Source: Streptomyces dangxiongensis
GTDB lineage: Bacteria > Actinomycetota > Actinomycetes > Streptomycetales > Streptomycetaceae
Direction of reading: 5' to 3'
Assembly (NCBI RefSeq): GCF_003675325.1
Contig: NZ_CP033073.1
Coordinates: forward strand, 2,356,001 to 2,420,000
DNA: 64,000 bases
Part shown: one piece after another, positions 54,471-63,423 of the stretch
Layout: each line of letters starts with the position of its first letter
Position numbering within the stretch: the first letter of the stretch is position 1
Notes under the pieces: model-generated
What the model was told of the DNA's origin: nothing
Databases searched by the model: none
The model's input: the letters and a program-made list of their open reading frames with translations, nothing else
Position numbers and translations under genes: made by a program

Positions 54471-55097
54471 ATGAGTCACACCCTCGGCATCCGGCAGGCC
54501 CAGAAGCAGAAGACCCGGCAGGCGTTCCTCGACGCGGCGCTCACGCTGCTGGAGGAACAGAGCCTGAGCAGCCTGGGCCTGCGCGAGGTCACCCGGGCCG
54601 TCGGCGTCGCGCCGACCGCCTTCTACCGGCACTTCCGCTCGACCGCCGACCTCGGTGTGGCCCTGGTCGACGAGGCGCTGGGGAGCCTGCATCCGATGGT
54701 GCGGACGACGGTGTCGACGACGGGCGACAGCGAGGAACGCATCACGCGCGCCGTCGAGCTGATCGCCCGTCACGTGGCGGCGTGTCCGGCGCACGTCCGC
54801 TTCATCGCCCGGGAACGGCACGGCGGGGTGCAGCCGGTACGCGAGGCCATCCGGGACCAGCTTCTGCGGTTCGCCGAGGAGGTGAAGGCCGAGCTGGCCG
54901 GGGACCCGGAGGCGGTGGGGTGGAGCGACGACGACCTGCTGATGCTCGCGCACCTCTACGTCGACCAGATGCTCATCACCGCCTCGCTGTTCCTCGAGGC
55001 GCTGGAGGCTCCGCGGGAGGAGCGTGAACGGGTGACGCAACTGGCCACCCGGCAGTTGCGGCTCATCACCATCGGCCGCGGCCACTGGCTCGACTGA
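54471..55097 (+). CDS. TetR-family regulator (FabR/FasR-like)
   Basis: The 208-residue protein begins with the helix-turn-helix LSSLGLREVTRAVGVAPTAF plus YRHFRSTADLG, the form seen in lipid-responsive TetR regulators such as FabR, and has a helical ligand domain. It lies divergent from a 55-residue membrane protein with repeated AACARTTGTT sites in between, so it should control both itself and that gene; control of fatty-acid or membrane genes is a family-based inference. It ends convergent with an acyl-CoA thioesterase-like gene. Confidence 0.87.
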   Translation: MSHTLGIRQAQKQKTRQAFLDAALTLLEEQSLSSLGLREVTRAVGVAPTAFYRHFRSTADLGVALVDEALGSLHPMVRTTVSTTGDSEERITRAVELIARHVAACPAHVRFIARERHGGVQPVREAIRDQLLRFAEEVKAELAGDPEAVGWSDDDLLMLAHLYVDQMLITASLFLEALEAPREERERVTQLATRQLRLITIGRGHWLD

Positions 55098-55189
55098 GCC
55101 GCCGGCCGGACCGGCCGCCCGGCGGGTACGGCCCCTGGATCCCGGCCGCGGTCATGGGCGGCGGCGCACTCCGCCGTTCTCGGTGTACG

Positions 55190-55221
55190 GGTGAGGGGCG
55201 GCCCGGGAGCCGCCCCTCACC
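55190..55221. terminator. Bidirectional terminator between the TetR gene and the thioesterase
   Basis: GGTGAGGGGCGGC and GCCGCCCCTCACC are perfect 13-base arms around a 6-base loop, between the two convergent stop codons. Confidence 0.9.
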
Positions 55222-55237
55222 TTCGGTGCCGCGCCGC

Positions 55238-56134
55238 TCAGCCGAGTCTGACGCGGGCCAGTTGACGGGACTGGGCGACCAGGCGGTCCTCGCTGTCCCA
55301 GACCTCGGCGTCCTCCTCCAGGAAGCCGCCGGCCAGGTTGCGGGTGGTGATCGCCACCCGCAGCGGGCCGGGGGCCGGACGGTGGCGGACGTGGACGGTG
55401 AGTTCCACCGTGGGGACCCAGCCCTTCAGCCCGATCTCGAAGGCGGTGGGCGGAAGGGCGTCCACCGCGAGGAGCAGCGACAACGGGTCGGCGTCACGGC
55501 CGTCGGCGAGGCCGAACCAGGCGCGCATCTCGCCCCTGCCGGAGGGCGCGCCGAGCGCCCAGCCGAGGGTGTCGGGGTCCAGCTTGAGCAGCAGCCGGTC
55601 GGCGATCGCGGAGCTGCCGGGGACGGGCGCCGGCGCGTCGTCGGGGCCGTAGCACCGCTCCAGCGGCGGGATCGCGGGCGGGGTGGCCGTCGTGCGCACG
55701 TCGTCGGGGAGGGTGGCGAGGTCGCCGTATGAGGCCAGCACGCGGATGCGTTCGATCTCGTTGCCCTCGTCGTCGTACTGGAAGAGCGAGGCCTGGCCGG
55801 TGGAGAGGGTGCGGCCGGTGCGGACGGTCTCGGTGCGGACGACCGCCGGGCCGGGCTGTGAGGCGGTCAGGTAGTGCGCCGTGACGGTGAACGGGTCCGG
55901 ATGCGGGAGGGTGTCCGCGAGTGCCCGGCCGAGCACGGCCAGCAGATAGCCGCCGTTGACGGCGTTGATGATGGTCCAGCCGGCCGAGAGGTCGACGGTG
56001 TAGACGCCGGGCTCGCGCCGGGTGACCGCGGTGTCGCGGTCGAACTCGCTGTCGCCGATCACGGCCCGCGAGCGGGCTCCCTCCGCTCGAACGAAGCCGC
56101 GAGCGGAGGAGGGGGCGGAAGTCGCTTCTGGCAT
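55238..56134 (-). CDS. Acyl-CoA thioesterase family protein (double hotdog)
   Basis: The 298-residue protein matches the TesB-like thioesterase family: AGWTIINAVNGGYLLAVLGRA in the first hotdog, HYLTASQPGPAVVRTETVRTG (strand-rich core), and the C-terminal AFEIGLKGWVPTVELTVHVR half. It would hydrolyse a medium or long acyl-CoA in the cytoplasm; the substrate is unknown. ATG 56134 has no ribosome site, but TACCGT 7 bases upstream may be a -10 box, giving a leaderless message. A CTAC-n6-GTAG repeat (56157-56170) lies upstream. It converges on the TetR gene. Confidence 0.82.
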   Translation of the reverse strand: MPEATSAPSSARGFVRAEGARSRAVIGDSEFDRDTAVTRREPGVYTVDLSAGWTIINAVNGGYLLAVLGRALADTLPHPDPFTVTAHYLTASQPGPAVVRTETVRTGRTLSTGQASLFQYDDEGNEIERIRVLASYGDLATLPDDVRTTATPPAIPPLERCYGPDDAPAPVPGSSAIADRLLLKLDPDTLGWALGAPSGRGEMRAWFGLADGRDADPLSLLLAVDALPPTAFEIGLKGWVPTVELTVHVRHRPAPGPLRVAITTRNLAGGFLEEDAEVWDSEDRLVAQSRQLARVRLG

Positions 56135-56156
56135 GGAGGAACGGTACAACAGCAAA

Positions 56157-56170
56157 CTACTAAGCGGTAG
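56157..56170. promoter_or_regulatory. CTAC/GTAG inverted repeat upstream of the thioesterase
   Basis: CTAC and GTAG flank six bases in an AT-richer patch 23 bases before the thioesterase start, near where a promoter is expected. A possible operator of an unknown regulator. Confidence 0.3.
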
Positions 56171-56305
56171 CTTTTTCTGTTGCGGCCGGATGACATGACC
56201 GGGCCGCGGCCGAGGTTCCGGCCTCCGGGTGAGAGTCCGGCAATTTCTCGGTAAGTGTCCGGACACGTCCACAACCCCCGGCCGCTGATTCCCCTCTATG
56301 GGGAC

Positions 56306-57553
56306 ATGAGCCTCACCGGGACTGCGTTCCTCTACACCACCCTCGTGCTGTCGGTGGCCGCCCTCATACTGCCGCTCGTCCTGTGGTCGCGGATGCGCGG
56401 ACCCCGGCCCCTGCGGGCCGTGGCCCGGATCCTCATGCTGCTCTTCGCCCAGGGGACGGCCGTCACCCTGGTCTTCGTACTGGTCAACAACCAGAACAAC
56501 CTGTACGACAACTGGGCGGACCTGCTCGGCACCGGCAACCACGTCCAGGAGGCCGCCGACCTCGGCCGGGACGGCACCGGCGGCATCGCGGTGAAACGGC
56601 TGCCCAGAGTCAGGCAGACCTTCCGGCCGGCCGACGGACCCGGCATGCGCACGGCCGGCGGAGTACGTGTCACCCAGCTCCGGGGCCGGGTCTCCGGCGT
56701 GAACGCCGAGGTGTACGTCTGGCTGCCCCCGCAGTACGACGACCCGGCCTACCGCCACAGGCGGTTCCCGGTGGTCGAGCTGCTGCCGGGCTATCCCGGG
56801 TCCGCCAAGGCCTGGTTCGGGCCGATGCGGACCCATGAGCAGCTTCTGCCGCTGATGAGGAGCGGCCGGGTGGCGCCGTTCATCCTGGTCGCGCCGCGCA
56901 CCAACCTGCTGGCCGGCGTGGACACCGGCTGCGCCAACGTCCCGGGCCAGGTCAACGCCGACAGTTGGCTCAGCGTCGACGTGCCGAAGATGGTCACGGA
57001 CAACTTCCGGGCCCAGCCCGTCCCCCGGGGCTGGGCGGTGGCCGGGTACTCGGCAGGCGCGCACTGCGCGGTCAAGCTGGCGGTGGCCCACCCCGGCCGG
57101 TACCGGGCCGCGGTGAGCATGTCCGGCTACAACGACCCGATCGGCGAACGCAGTTCCCTCGCCGCCCAGAGCCCCGCCCTGCGCGCCGCGAACAACCCCT
57201 ACCTGCTGCTCAGGAAGGCGGCCGTACCGCCCCCCGTCGCGCTGTACCTCTCCGGCGAGTCCGGCGACGGCTACCAGGCGGGCGAGGCCCTGGCGTCCGC
57301 CGCGAAGGCGCCGACCACCGTGCACGTGGTGTTCCTGCCGCGCAGCGCGGGCGGCCACACGATGGCGCTGTGGCGGCCACAGGTCCCCGCGGCCTTCCGC
57401 TGGCTGACCCTCCAGATGGGACAGAGCCGCGCCGGCGGGCAGGACGGGTCCCTCGCCGGGTCTAGTCCTCGGTCACCGTCGAACGGCGGTTCCACGCGCG
57501 CGGCGCTCGCCAGTGGAACCGCATCGCGAGCAGACGCAGCACGAAGGCCGTGA
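56306..57553 (+). CDS. Membrane-anchored esterase (antigen 85/esterase D-like alpha/beta hydrolase)
   Basis: The 415-residue product has two N-terminal membrane helices (AFLYTTLVLSVAALILPLVL and ILMLLFAQGTAVTLVFVL) and an extracellular hydrolase of the putative esterase/antigen 85 family: EVYVWLPPQYDDPAYRHRRFPV, VVELLPGYPGS, the nucleophile Ser in AVAGYSAGAHCAVKLA and the C-terminal GGHTMALWR His. ATG 56306 follows GGGGA. The C-terminal 30 residues (SSPRSPSNGGSTRAALASGT and onward) are Ser/Arg-rich and overlap the end of the convergent TRIC gene. Its substrate, wall or lipid ester, is unknown. Confidence 0.82.
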   Translation: MSLTGTAFLYTTLVLSVAALILPLVLWSRMRGPRPLRAVARILMLLFAQGTAVTLVFVLVNNQNNLYDNWADLLGTGNHVQEAADLGRDGTGGIAVKRLPRVRQTFRPADGPGMRTAGGVRVTQLRGRVSGVNAEVYVWLPPQYDDPAYRHRRFPVVELLPGYPGSAKAWFGPMRTHEQLLPLMRSGRVAPFILVAPRTNLLAGVDTGCANVPGQVNADSWLSVDVPKMVTDNFRAQPVPRGWAVAGYSAGAHCAVKLAVAHPGRYRAAVSMSGYNDPIGERSSLAAQSPALRAANNPYLLLRKAAVPPPVALYLSGESGDGYQAGEALASAAKAPTTVHVVFLPRSAGGHTMALWRPQVPAAFRWLTLQMGQSRAGGQDGSLAGSSPRSPSNGGSTRAALASGTASRADAARRP

Positions 57554-58121
57554 CGACCGCGAGCGCGCTGGTGAACGGGGTGAGGGTGCCGTAGCGGATG
57601 CACAGCACGACCATGGTGGCGCCGACGATCGCCGGGACCGCGTACAGGTCGCGGTCCCAGCGCAGCAGCGAGGGGACCTCGTTGGCCAGCACGTCCCGCA
57701 GCACACCGCCGCCGACGGCGGTGGCCAGGCCCAGCGTGGCCGACGCGGTCAGGCCGAGGCCGTAGCTGTACGCCTTCGTCGTACCGCTGACGCAGAACAG
57801 GCCGAGGCCGGCCGCGTCGAAGACGAGCACCGCGGACTGGATGCGCTCGACGTGCGGATGCAGGAAGAAGACGACGAGCGCGGCCAGCAGGGGCGTGAGG
57901 AAGTACCCGAGGTCCGTGAAGGCGGCCGGGGGTACGGCCCCGATGACCAGGTCGCGGATCATCCCCCCGCCCAGCGCGGTCACCTCGGCGAGGACGGCGA
58001 TCCCGAAGACGTCGAAGTTCTTCCGGACGGCCAGCAGGGCGCCGGAGATCGCGAAGACGAAGATGCCGATCACATCGAGCGTGTGCTGGACGGAGGGACT
58101 GAAGAGTTGCTGGAGCTGCAC
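57462..58121 (-). CDS. TRIC-type (UPF0126) cation channel family membrane protein
   Basis: The 219-residue protein has seven predicted membrane helices in the internally duplicated pattern of the family: DVIGIFVFAISGALLAVRK with EVTALGGGMIRDLVIG in the first half, and DAAGLGLFCVSGTTKA with ATAVGGGVLRDVLANEVP in the second. Bacterial members are trimeric channels for potassium or other cations; the true role is not settled. GTG 58121 has GGGGAGAA upstream. Its 3' end overlaps the convergent esterase by 92 bases, so no terminator can separate the two coding regions. Confidence 0.87.
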   Translation of the reverse strand: MQLQQLFSPSVQHTLDVIGIFVFAISGALLAVRKNFDVFGIAVLAEVTALGGGMIRDLVIGAVPPAAFTDLGYFLTPLLAALVVFFLHPHVERIQSAVLVFDAAGLGLFCVSGTTKAYSYGLGLTASATLGLATAVGGGVLRDVLANEVPSLLRWDRDLYAVPAIVGATMVVLCIRYGTLTPFTSALAVVTAFVLRLLAMRFHWRAPRAWNRRSTVTED

Positions 58122-58168
58122 CCTGACATTCTCCCCTGCCGGGGAGTCGGAACCTTACAAAGCCAGGA

Positions 58169-59560
58169 TCACAGGGCGGGTTTCCCTGTGGTGAACAGCC
58201 AGGTGCCGAACAGATCGTCCAACTGCCGCCCGCTGATCCGCTCGGCGAGGCGGACGAAACCGGCGGTGTCCGCGTTGCCGTACCGGTGCAGCGCCGTCCA
58301 GGCCGGCAGCAGCCGGAAGAAGGCCGGGTCGCCGATCCGCTCGCGCAGCGCCTGGAGTGCCATCGCGCCCCGCTGGTAGACCGCGGAGGCGAACATCGTG
58401 TCCCGCTGCGGGTCGGCCACCTCGATCTGCCAGAAGGCGGAGTCGGCGGGACGGGCGTTGTAGGCGGCGAGGAAGGAGTCGTGGGCGGTACGGGTGCCCT
58501 GGTGCTCCGCCCACAGCCACTGGGCGTAGGTGGCGAACCCCTCGTTGAGCCAGATGTCCTTCCACCGCGCCACGCTCACCGAGTCGCCGAACCACTGGTG
58601 GGCCAGCTCGTGCACGATCGTCGTCTCGCTGCGCACGGCCGAGTAGGCGGGCTTGCTCTGCACCTCCAGCGAGAACCCCGCCTCCGGCATGTCGTCCACG
58701 ATCGCGCCGGTCTCCTCGAAGGGGTACGGCCCGAAGACCCGGGACCAGTAGTCGGTGACGGCGGACGTGACGGCGTACACGTCCACGCTGTTGCCGTTCT
58801 TCAGCACGGGGTCGACGGCGACGTAGACCGGGATGCCGCCGGGGGTCCGCCCGGTGCGCACGTCGAACTTCCCGATGGTGGCGGTGGCGAGGTAGGTCGC
58901 CATGGGCCTCGACTCCCGCCAGTGGGTGTACGTCGAGCCACCCCTGTCGTACGTCGACACCAGCCGGCCGTTGGAGACGGCGGTCAGGCCCTCGGGCGCC
59001 TTGATCCGGATGTCGTAGGTGGCTTTGTCGGAGGGGTGGTCGCTGGACGGGAACCATGTGGAGGCGGCATTGGGCTCACAGGCGACGAAAACGCCGTCGT
59101 CCGTCTTCATCCAGCCGTACCGGGAGCCGAAGACGATGGGGCCGCCGAGGGACTCCGGTACGCCGCCGTAGGTGACGGTGACCCGGAAGTCCTCTCCCGC
59201 GCGCAGGCTGTGCCGCGGGGTGACGGTGATCTCGCCGCCGTCGCGCGTGAACTCGGCCGGGTGGCCGTCGACCTCGATCCGCGCGATCTCCAGTTGCTGG
59301 AGGTCGAGGTCGAAGGAGGACAGGGTGCGAGTGGCGCGTGCGGTGAGGGTCGTACGGCCGTCGAGGCGGCCGGTGCCGGGGGCGTAGGCGACGTCGAGGT
59401 CGTAGTGGCGGGCGTCGAAGCCGCCGTTGCCGAGCCGGGGGAAGTAGGAGTCGCCGATGCCGGGGGCGCCGTGGGTGGGGGCGGGCGAGGCGGCGATGAC
59501 GAGGAAGGAGGCCGCCGCGGTGGCGAGGGCCCCCAGACGTGCCGAACGGGAGAGTGCCAT
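58169..59560 (-). CDS. Secreted M1-family metallopeptidase
   Basis: The 463-residue protein has a signal peptide (LGALATAAASFLVIAASPAP) and an M1 gluzincin domain. The zinc site is HELAHQWFG (His317, Glu318, His321) with the third ligand Glu340 in LNEGFATYAQ, an exact 18-residue gap. The usual GxMEN exopeptidase motif is replaced by FSLEVQSKPAYS, as in the secreted actinobacterial subgroup (LETQxRP-like). It is shorter than classical aminopeptidase N because the C-terminal helical superdomain is absent. ATG 59560 has AAAGGGACG upstream. It lies next to an oligopeptide importer, so it may supply it with peptides. Confidence 0.9.
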   Translation of the reverse strand: MALSRSARLGALATAAASFLVIAASPAPTHGAPGIGDSYFPRLGNGGFDARHYDLDVAYAPGTGRLDGRTTLTARATRTLSSFDLDLQQLEIARIEVDGHPAEFTRDGGEITVTPRHSLRAGEDFRVTVTYGGVPESLGGPIVFGSRYGWMKTDDGVFVACEPNAASTWFPSSDHPSDKATYDIRIKAPEGLTAVSNGRLVSTYDRGGSTYTHWRESRPMATYLATATIGKFDVRTGRTPGGIPVYVAVDPVLKNGNSVDVYAVTSAVTDYWSRVFGPYPFEETGAIVDDMPEAGFSLEVQSKPAYSAVRSETTIVHELAHQWFGDSVSVARWKDIWLNEGFATYAQWLWAEHQGTRTAHDSFLAAYNARPADSAFWQIEVADPQRDTMFASAVYQRGAMALQALRERIGDPAFFRLLPAWTALHRYGNADTAGFVRLAERISGRQLDDLFGTWLFTTGKPAL

Positions 59561-59660
59561 GAGTCGTCCCTTTCGAGCATGTGCCGGTCAGTGGCCTGAC
59601 ACGGACGACTCTGCGCTCTCCCGTCCGGGCATGTACATGACTTTGCCCAGTCGTCATGTG

Positions 59661-61256
59661 CTACTCGTCGGCGGCCTCCGCGGAGGCACCACCGCCACCG
59701 TCCCCCCGGGCTCCGCCCTCACCGTCGCCGGCCACGGGCTTGCGGGCCACGGGCTTGCCGGCCGCGGGCTTGCCGGCCGTGGACCCGTCCACCGCGGGCT
59801 TCTCGGTCACAGGCTCCTCGGGCGCGGCCTTCTCGGCCGCAGACGCCTCGGGCGCGGCCTTCTCGGCCACGGTCTCCTCGGACGGGGCCTTGGCGGCCGC
59901 CGGCTCGACGGTCGAGAGCTTCTCGGCCACCGGCTCCTCGCCCGGGGTCTCCTCGGCTGCGGGCTCCTCCGTCGCCGTCGCCGGAGTCTCGGTGGTCGAG
60001 GTCTTCGCGCCCGGTCCGGTGTGTGCGCCGGCGGTTCCGGCCGCCTCGGACGCGGCCACCGCTTCGGGTGCCGCCGCGGTCTCCGCCGCCTCCGTCGCCT
60101 CGGCCACCTCGGACACCGGCTCCTTGCCCGCCGCACCGCCGGAGGCCACCGCACCGCCGGAGGCCACCGCCGACGACAGCAGGACCGTGTCCTGCGGTGC
60201 CTGGTCGGCGAAGTTCTCCGGGTGGTGGCAGGCGACCCGCTGACCCGGCCTCAGCTCCACGAGCTGCGGCTCGGTCGTCCCGCAGATCTCCGTCGCCTTC
60301 CAGCAGCGGGTGTGGAACCGGCAGCCGGAGGGCGGGGCGATCGGCGACGGGACGTCACCGCGGAGCAGGATGCGCTCGGTCTTCTGGCCCCGGCGCTTGG
60401 GGTCCGGGACCGGCACCGCCGACATCAGCGCCTTGGTGTACGGGTGCATCGGCGCCTCGTACAGTGAGTTGCGGTCGGCGAGTTCGACGATCTTGCCGAG
60501 GTACATCACCGCGATGCGGTCCGAGACGTGCCGGACCACGGAGAGGTCGTGGGCGATGATCACGTACGTGAGGCCGAGTTCCTGCTGGAGGTCGTCCATG
60601 AGGTTGACGACCTGCGCCTGGATCGACACGTCCAGGGCCGAGACGGGCTCGTCGGCCACCACCAGCTTCGGCTTCAGGGCGAGCGCGCGGGCGATGCCGA
60701 TGCGCTGGCGCTGGCCGCCGGAGAACTCGTGCGGGTAGCGGTTGTAGTGCTCGGGGCTGAGGCCGACCAGTTCGAGGAGACGCTGGACCTCCTTCTTCAC
60801 CCCGCCCTCGGGCTCCACGCCCTGCAACCGGAAGGGCGCGGAGACGATCGAGCCGATGGTGTGCCGGGGGTTCAGGGAGCCGTACGGGTCCTGGAAGATC
60901 ATCTGGATGTCGCGGCGCAGCGGACGCATCTGCCCGGTGCCCAGCCGCGTGATGTCCCGGCCCTCGAAGGTGATCTTCCCGCCGGTCGGGTCCTGGAGCC
61001 GGGTGATGACCCGGCCCATGGTCGACTTGCCGCAGCCCGACTCACCGACCACGCCCAGGGTCTCGCCCTTGCGCACCTCGAAGTCGATGCCGTCGACGGC
61101 TTTCACCGCGCCGACCTGACGCTGGAGGATGCCCTTCTTGATCGGGAAGTGCTTGGTCAGCCCCTCGACCTTGAGCAGCACGTCACGGTCCTCGGAGGAC
61201 GTCGCCTGCTGCGGGATCACGGCCTCGGCCTCGTCCGTCTTCTTGGTCTCACTCAC
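59661..61256 (-). CDS. Oligopeptide ABC transporter ATPase (OppF/DppF type) with long disordered tail
   Basis: The 531-residue product is an ABC ATPase: Walker [13 protein letters not shown]-loop MIFQDPYGS, signature [20 protein letters not shown], Walker [14 protein letters not shown]-switch IIAHDLSVV, and the oligopeptide C-terminal domain ending [10 protein letters not shown] with its Cys cluster. Residues about 352-531 are an added Ala/Glu/Pro/Lys-rich tail with repeated [15 protein letters not shown] units, far longer than normal OppF (about 330). The GTG at 61256 overlaps the oppD stop (GTGA). It is last in the operon and powers peptide uptake with OppD. Confidence 0.9.
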   Translation of the reverse strand: MSETKKTDEAEAVIPQQATSSEDRDVLLKVEGLTKHFPIKKGILQRQVGAVKAVDGIDFEVRKGETLGVVGESGCGKSTMGRVITRLQDPTGGKITFEGRDITRLGTGQMRPLRRDIQMIFQDPYGSLNPRHTIGSIVSAPFRLQGVEPEGGVKKEVQRLLELVGLSPEHYNRYPHEFSGGQRQRIGIARALALKPKLVVADEPVSALDVSIQAQVVNLMDDLQQELGLTYVIIAHDLSVVRHVSDRIAVMYLGKIVELADRNSLYEAPMHPYTKALMSAVPVPDPKRRGQKTERILLRGDVPSPIAPPSGCRFHTRCWKATEICGTTEPQLVELRPGQRVACHHPENFADQAPQDTVLLSSAVASGGAVASGGAAGKEPVSEVAEATEAAETAAAPEAVAASEAAGTAGAHTGPGAKTSTTETPATATEEPAAEETPGEEPVAEKLSTVEPAAAKAPSEETVAEKAAPEASAAEKAAPEEPVTEKPAVDGSTAGKPAAGKPVARKPVAGDGEGGARGDGGGGASAEAADE

Positions 61257-62347
61257 AGCTTCGGCGCAATCTCTTCGGTCCAGATCCGCTGGCGGTCCTC
61301 GGCCGACAGGTGGCAGGCGGACCAGTGCCCGGCATCCACCTGCTCCAGCTCGGGGCGCACCGTGCGGGTGACGTTCCCCTTGGGGATGTCCGCGTACGGG
61401 CAGCGCGGGTTGAAGGCGCAGCCCGAGGGGATGTTGATGAGGCTCGGCGGCTGGCCCTTGACCGGGATGAGCCGTTCGGAGGTCTCGCGGTCGATGCGGG
61501 GCATCGAGCCGAGCAGACCCCAGGTGTAGGGGTGCTGCGGCTGCTCGAAGACCTCGTCGGCCGGACCGCGCTCGATGCACCGGCCGCCGTACATCACGAG
61601 GACGTCGTCGGCGATCTCGGCGACCACACCCAGGTCGTGGGTGATCATGATGACCGCGGAGCCGAACTCCTTCTGGAGGTCGCGGATCAGGTCGAGGATC
61701 TGCGCCTGGACGGTCACGTCGAGGGCGGTGGTCGGCTCGTCCGCGATGAGCAGCTCGGGGTTGTTCACCAGCGCCATGGCGATCATGGCGCGCTGGCGCA
61801 TACCGCCGGAGAACTCGTGCGGGTAGCCGTCGACGCGCTTGGCGGGCTCGGGGATGCCGACCCGGTCGAGCATCTCGATCGCGCGCTTGCGGGCGACCTT
61901 CTTGCTGACGTCGTGGTGCACCCGGTAGGCCTCGACGATCTGGTCGCCGACCCTGTAGTACGGGTGCATCGCGGACAGCGGGTCCTGGAAGATCATCGCC
62001 ATCTGGCGGCCGCGGAGCTTGCGCACCTCGTCCGGGGCGGCGGAGACCAGTTCCTTGCCGTCGAGCCAGATCTCGCCGGACATCTGCACGTTCTTGCCGC
62101 GCGCGCCGAGCCGGTGCAGGCCCATGACGGCCAGCGAGGTGACCGACTTGCCGGAGCCGGACTCGCCCACGATGGCGAGGGTCCGGCCCTTCTCCAGCGA
62201 GAAGCTGAGCCCGTCGACGGACTTGACCAGGCCGTCGTCGGTCGGGAAGTGCACCTTGAGGTCGCGGACCTCGAGGAAGGCTTCGGGCGCCTTGCCGGCG
62301 GTCGTGGGCTCGCCCACGGCGGCGCCGGTCTTGGAGAGTTCGGTCAC
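61253..62347 (-). CDS. Oligopeptide ABC transporter ATPase (OppD/DppD type)
   Basis: The 364-residue ATPase shows Walker [32 protein letters not shown], the signature [20 protein letters not shown], Walker [13 protein letters not shown] and [15 protein letters not shown], plus the oligopeptide/dipeptide C-terminal extension ([12 protein letters not shown]). It couples ATP hydrolysis to transport together with OppF. Its start overlaps the permease stop by 4 bases (ATGA), so it is translated in step with it. Confidence 0.94.
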   Translation of the reverse strand: MTELSKTGAAVGEPTTAGKAPEAFLEVRDLKVHFPTDDGLVKSVDGLSFSLEKGRTLAIVGESGSGKSVTSLAVMGLHRLGARGKNVQMSGEIWLDGKELVSAAPDEVRKLRGRQMAMIFQDPLSAMHPYYRVGDQIVEAYRVHHDVSKKVARKRAIEMLDRVGIPEPAKRVDGYPHEFSGGMRQRAMIAMALVNNPELLIADEPTTALDVTVQAQILDLIRDLQKEFGSAVIMITHDLGVVAEIADDVLVMYGGRCIERGPADEVFEQPQHPYTWGLLGSMPRIDRETSERLIPVKGQPPSLINIPSGCAFNPRCPYADIPKGNVTRTVRPELEQVDAGHWSACHLSAEDRQRIWTEEIAPKL

Positions 62348-63351
62348 GAGAGCCTCACCCGCGGGTCGGCGGCGGCGTACAGCACGTCCACCAGGAGATT
62401 TGCGATCACGACGAAGAAGGCGGCGAGCAGGGTCACGCCGAGGATCTTGGGCAGGTCGTTGTCGGTGATGCCCTGCACCGCGTACTGGCCGATGCCGGGC
62501 AGCGAGAAGACGCTCTCGGTGATCACGGCGCCGCCGAGCAGCAGGCCGATGTCCATGCCGAAGACCGTGATGATCGGGGTGAGCGCGGCGCGCAGTCCGT
62601 GCCGGACGACGACGTTGCGCTCACGCAGGCCCTTGGCCCGGGCGGTGCGGATGAAGTCCTCGTTCATCGTCTCCAGCATGCCCGAGCGGGTGAGCCGCGC
62701 GTAGATGGCGGAGTACAGCAGCGCGAGTGAACACCACGCGGGAATCAGGGTGTTGGCCCACTGCGAGGGGTCGTCGGTGAACGGGACGTAGCTCTTGCCG
62801 AAGATCGGCCACTGGTACTCGAACAGCAGGATCGCCAGGTTGCCGGTGAAGAACATGGGCAGCGAGACGCCGGTGAGCGCGATGCCCATGAAGCCCCGGT
62901 CCAGGACCGAGCGCGGCTTCAGCGCGGAGACGACACCGGCCACCACGCCGGAGACCAGCCACAGCACGGCGGCACCCGCGGCCAGCGAGAGGGTGATCGG
63001 AAGGCGTGAGGTGAGCTCCGGCCAGACCGCCTGGTGGTTCTTGAAGGAGTAGCCGAAGCAGGGCGCGTCGCAGTGCACCGTGGTGGGGCCGAGGTCGTAG
63101 GTGGCGCCGGCCACGATCCCCTTGATGAAGTGCCAGTACTGGACGTAGACAGGCTGGTCCAGACCGAGGTTGTGCTTGACCGCGGCGATGTCCGCCGGCG
63201 ACGGGCTCTTGCCGATGTACTGCTGCGCCAGTTGGTCCGCTGTCTGGCCGACGAGCCGTGGCAGCAGGAAGAAGATGGCGAAGGTGACCGCGGAGACGAC
63301 CAGCAGCAGGATCACTGCCGCGAACGTCCGGCGGAGGATGTACGAGATCAC
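62344..63351 (-). CDS. Oligopeptide ABC transporter permease (OppB/DppB type)
   Basis: The 335-residue permease has an N-terminal helix ([20 protein letters not shown]), a large extracellular loop and the BPD_transp_1 domain ([19 protein letters not shown] onward) with the EAA-like loop ending [20 protein letters not shown]. The next gene is OppD, with no OppC-type partner between them; the second permease must lie upstream of the binding protein or elsewhere. It follows the binding-protein gene after 72 bases that carry a strong hairpin. Confidence 0.9.
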   Translation of the reverse strand: MISYILRRTFAAVILLLVVSAVTFAIFFLLPRLVGQTADQLAQQYIGKSPSPADIAAVKHNLGLDQPVYVQYWHFIKGIVAGATYDLGPTTVHCDAPCFGYSFKNHQAVWPELTSRLPITLSLAAGAAVLWLVSGVVAGVVSALKPRSVLDRGFMGIALTGVSLPMFFTGNLAILLFEYQWPIFGKSYVPFTDDPSQWANTLIPAWCSLALLYSAIYARLTRSGMLETMNEDFIRTARAKGLRERNVVVRHGLRAALTPIITVFGMDIGLLLGGAVITESVFSLPGIGQYAVQGITDNDLPKILGVTLLAAFFVVIANLLVDVLYAAADPRVRLS

Positions 63352-63363
63352 GGGGACCGGCGC

Positions 63364-63397
63364 TGGTGCCCGCGGGCCGCGAAGCCCGCGGGCACCA
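63364..63397 (-). terminator. Intra-operon hairpin between binding protein and permease
   Basis: TGGTGCCCGCGGGC and GCCCGCGGGCACCA are perfect 14-base arms around a 6-base loop, 26 bases after the binding-protein stop and 12 before the permease start. Such elements usually allow partial readthrough and protect the abundant binding-protein message. Confidence 0.85.
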
Positions 63398-63423
63398 ATG
63401 CCTTCACCTGCCTTCCGGGGCTG

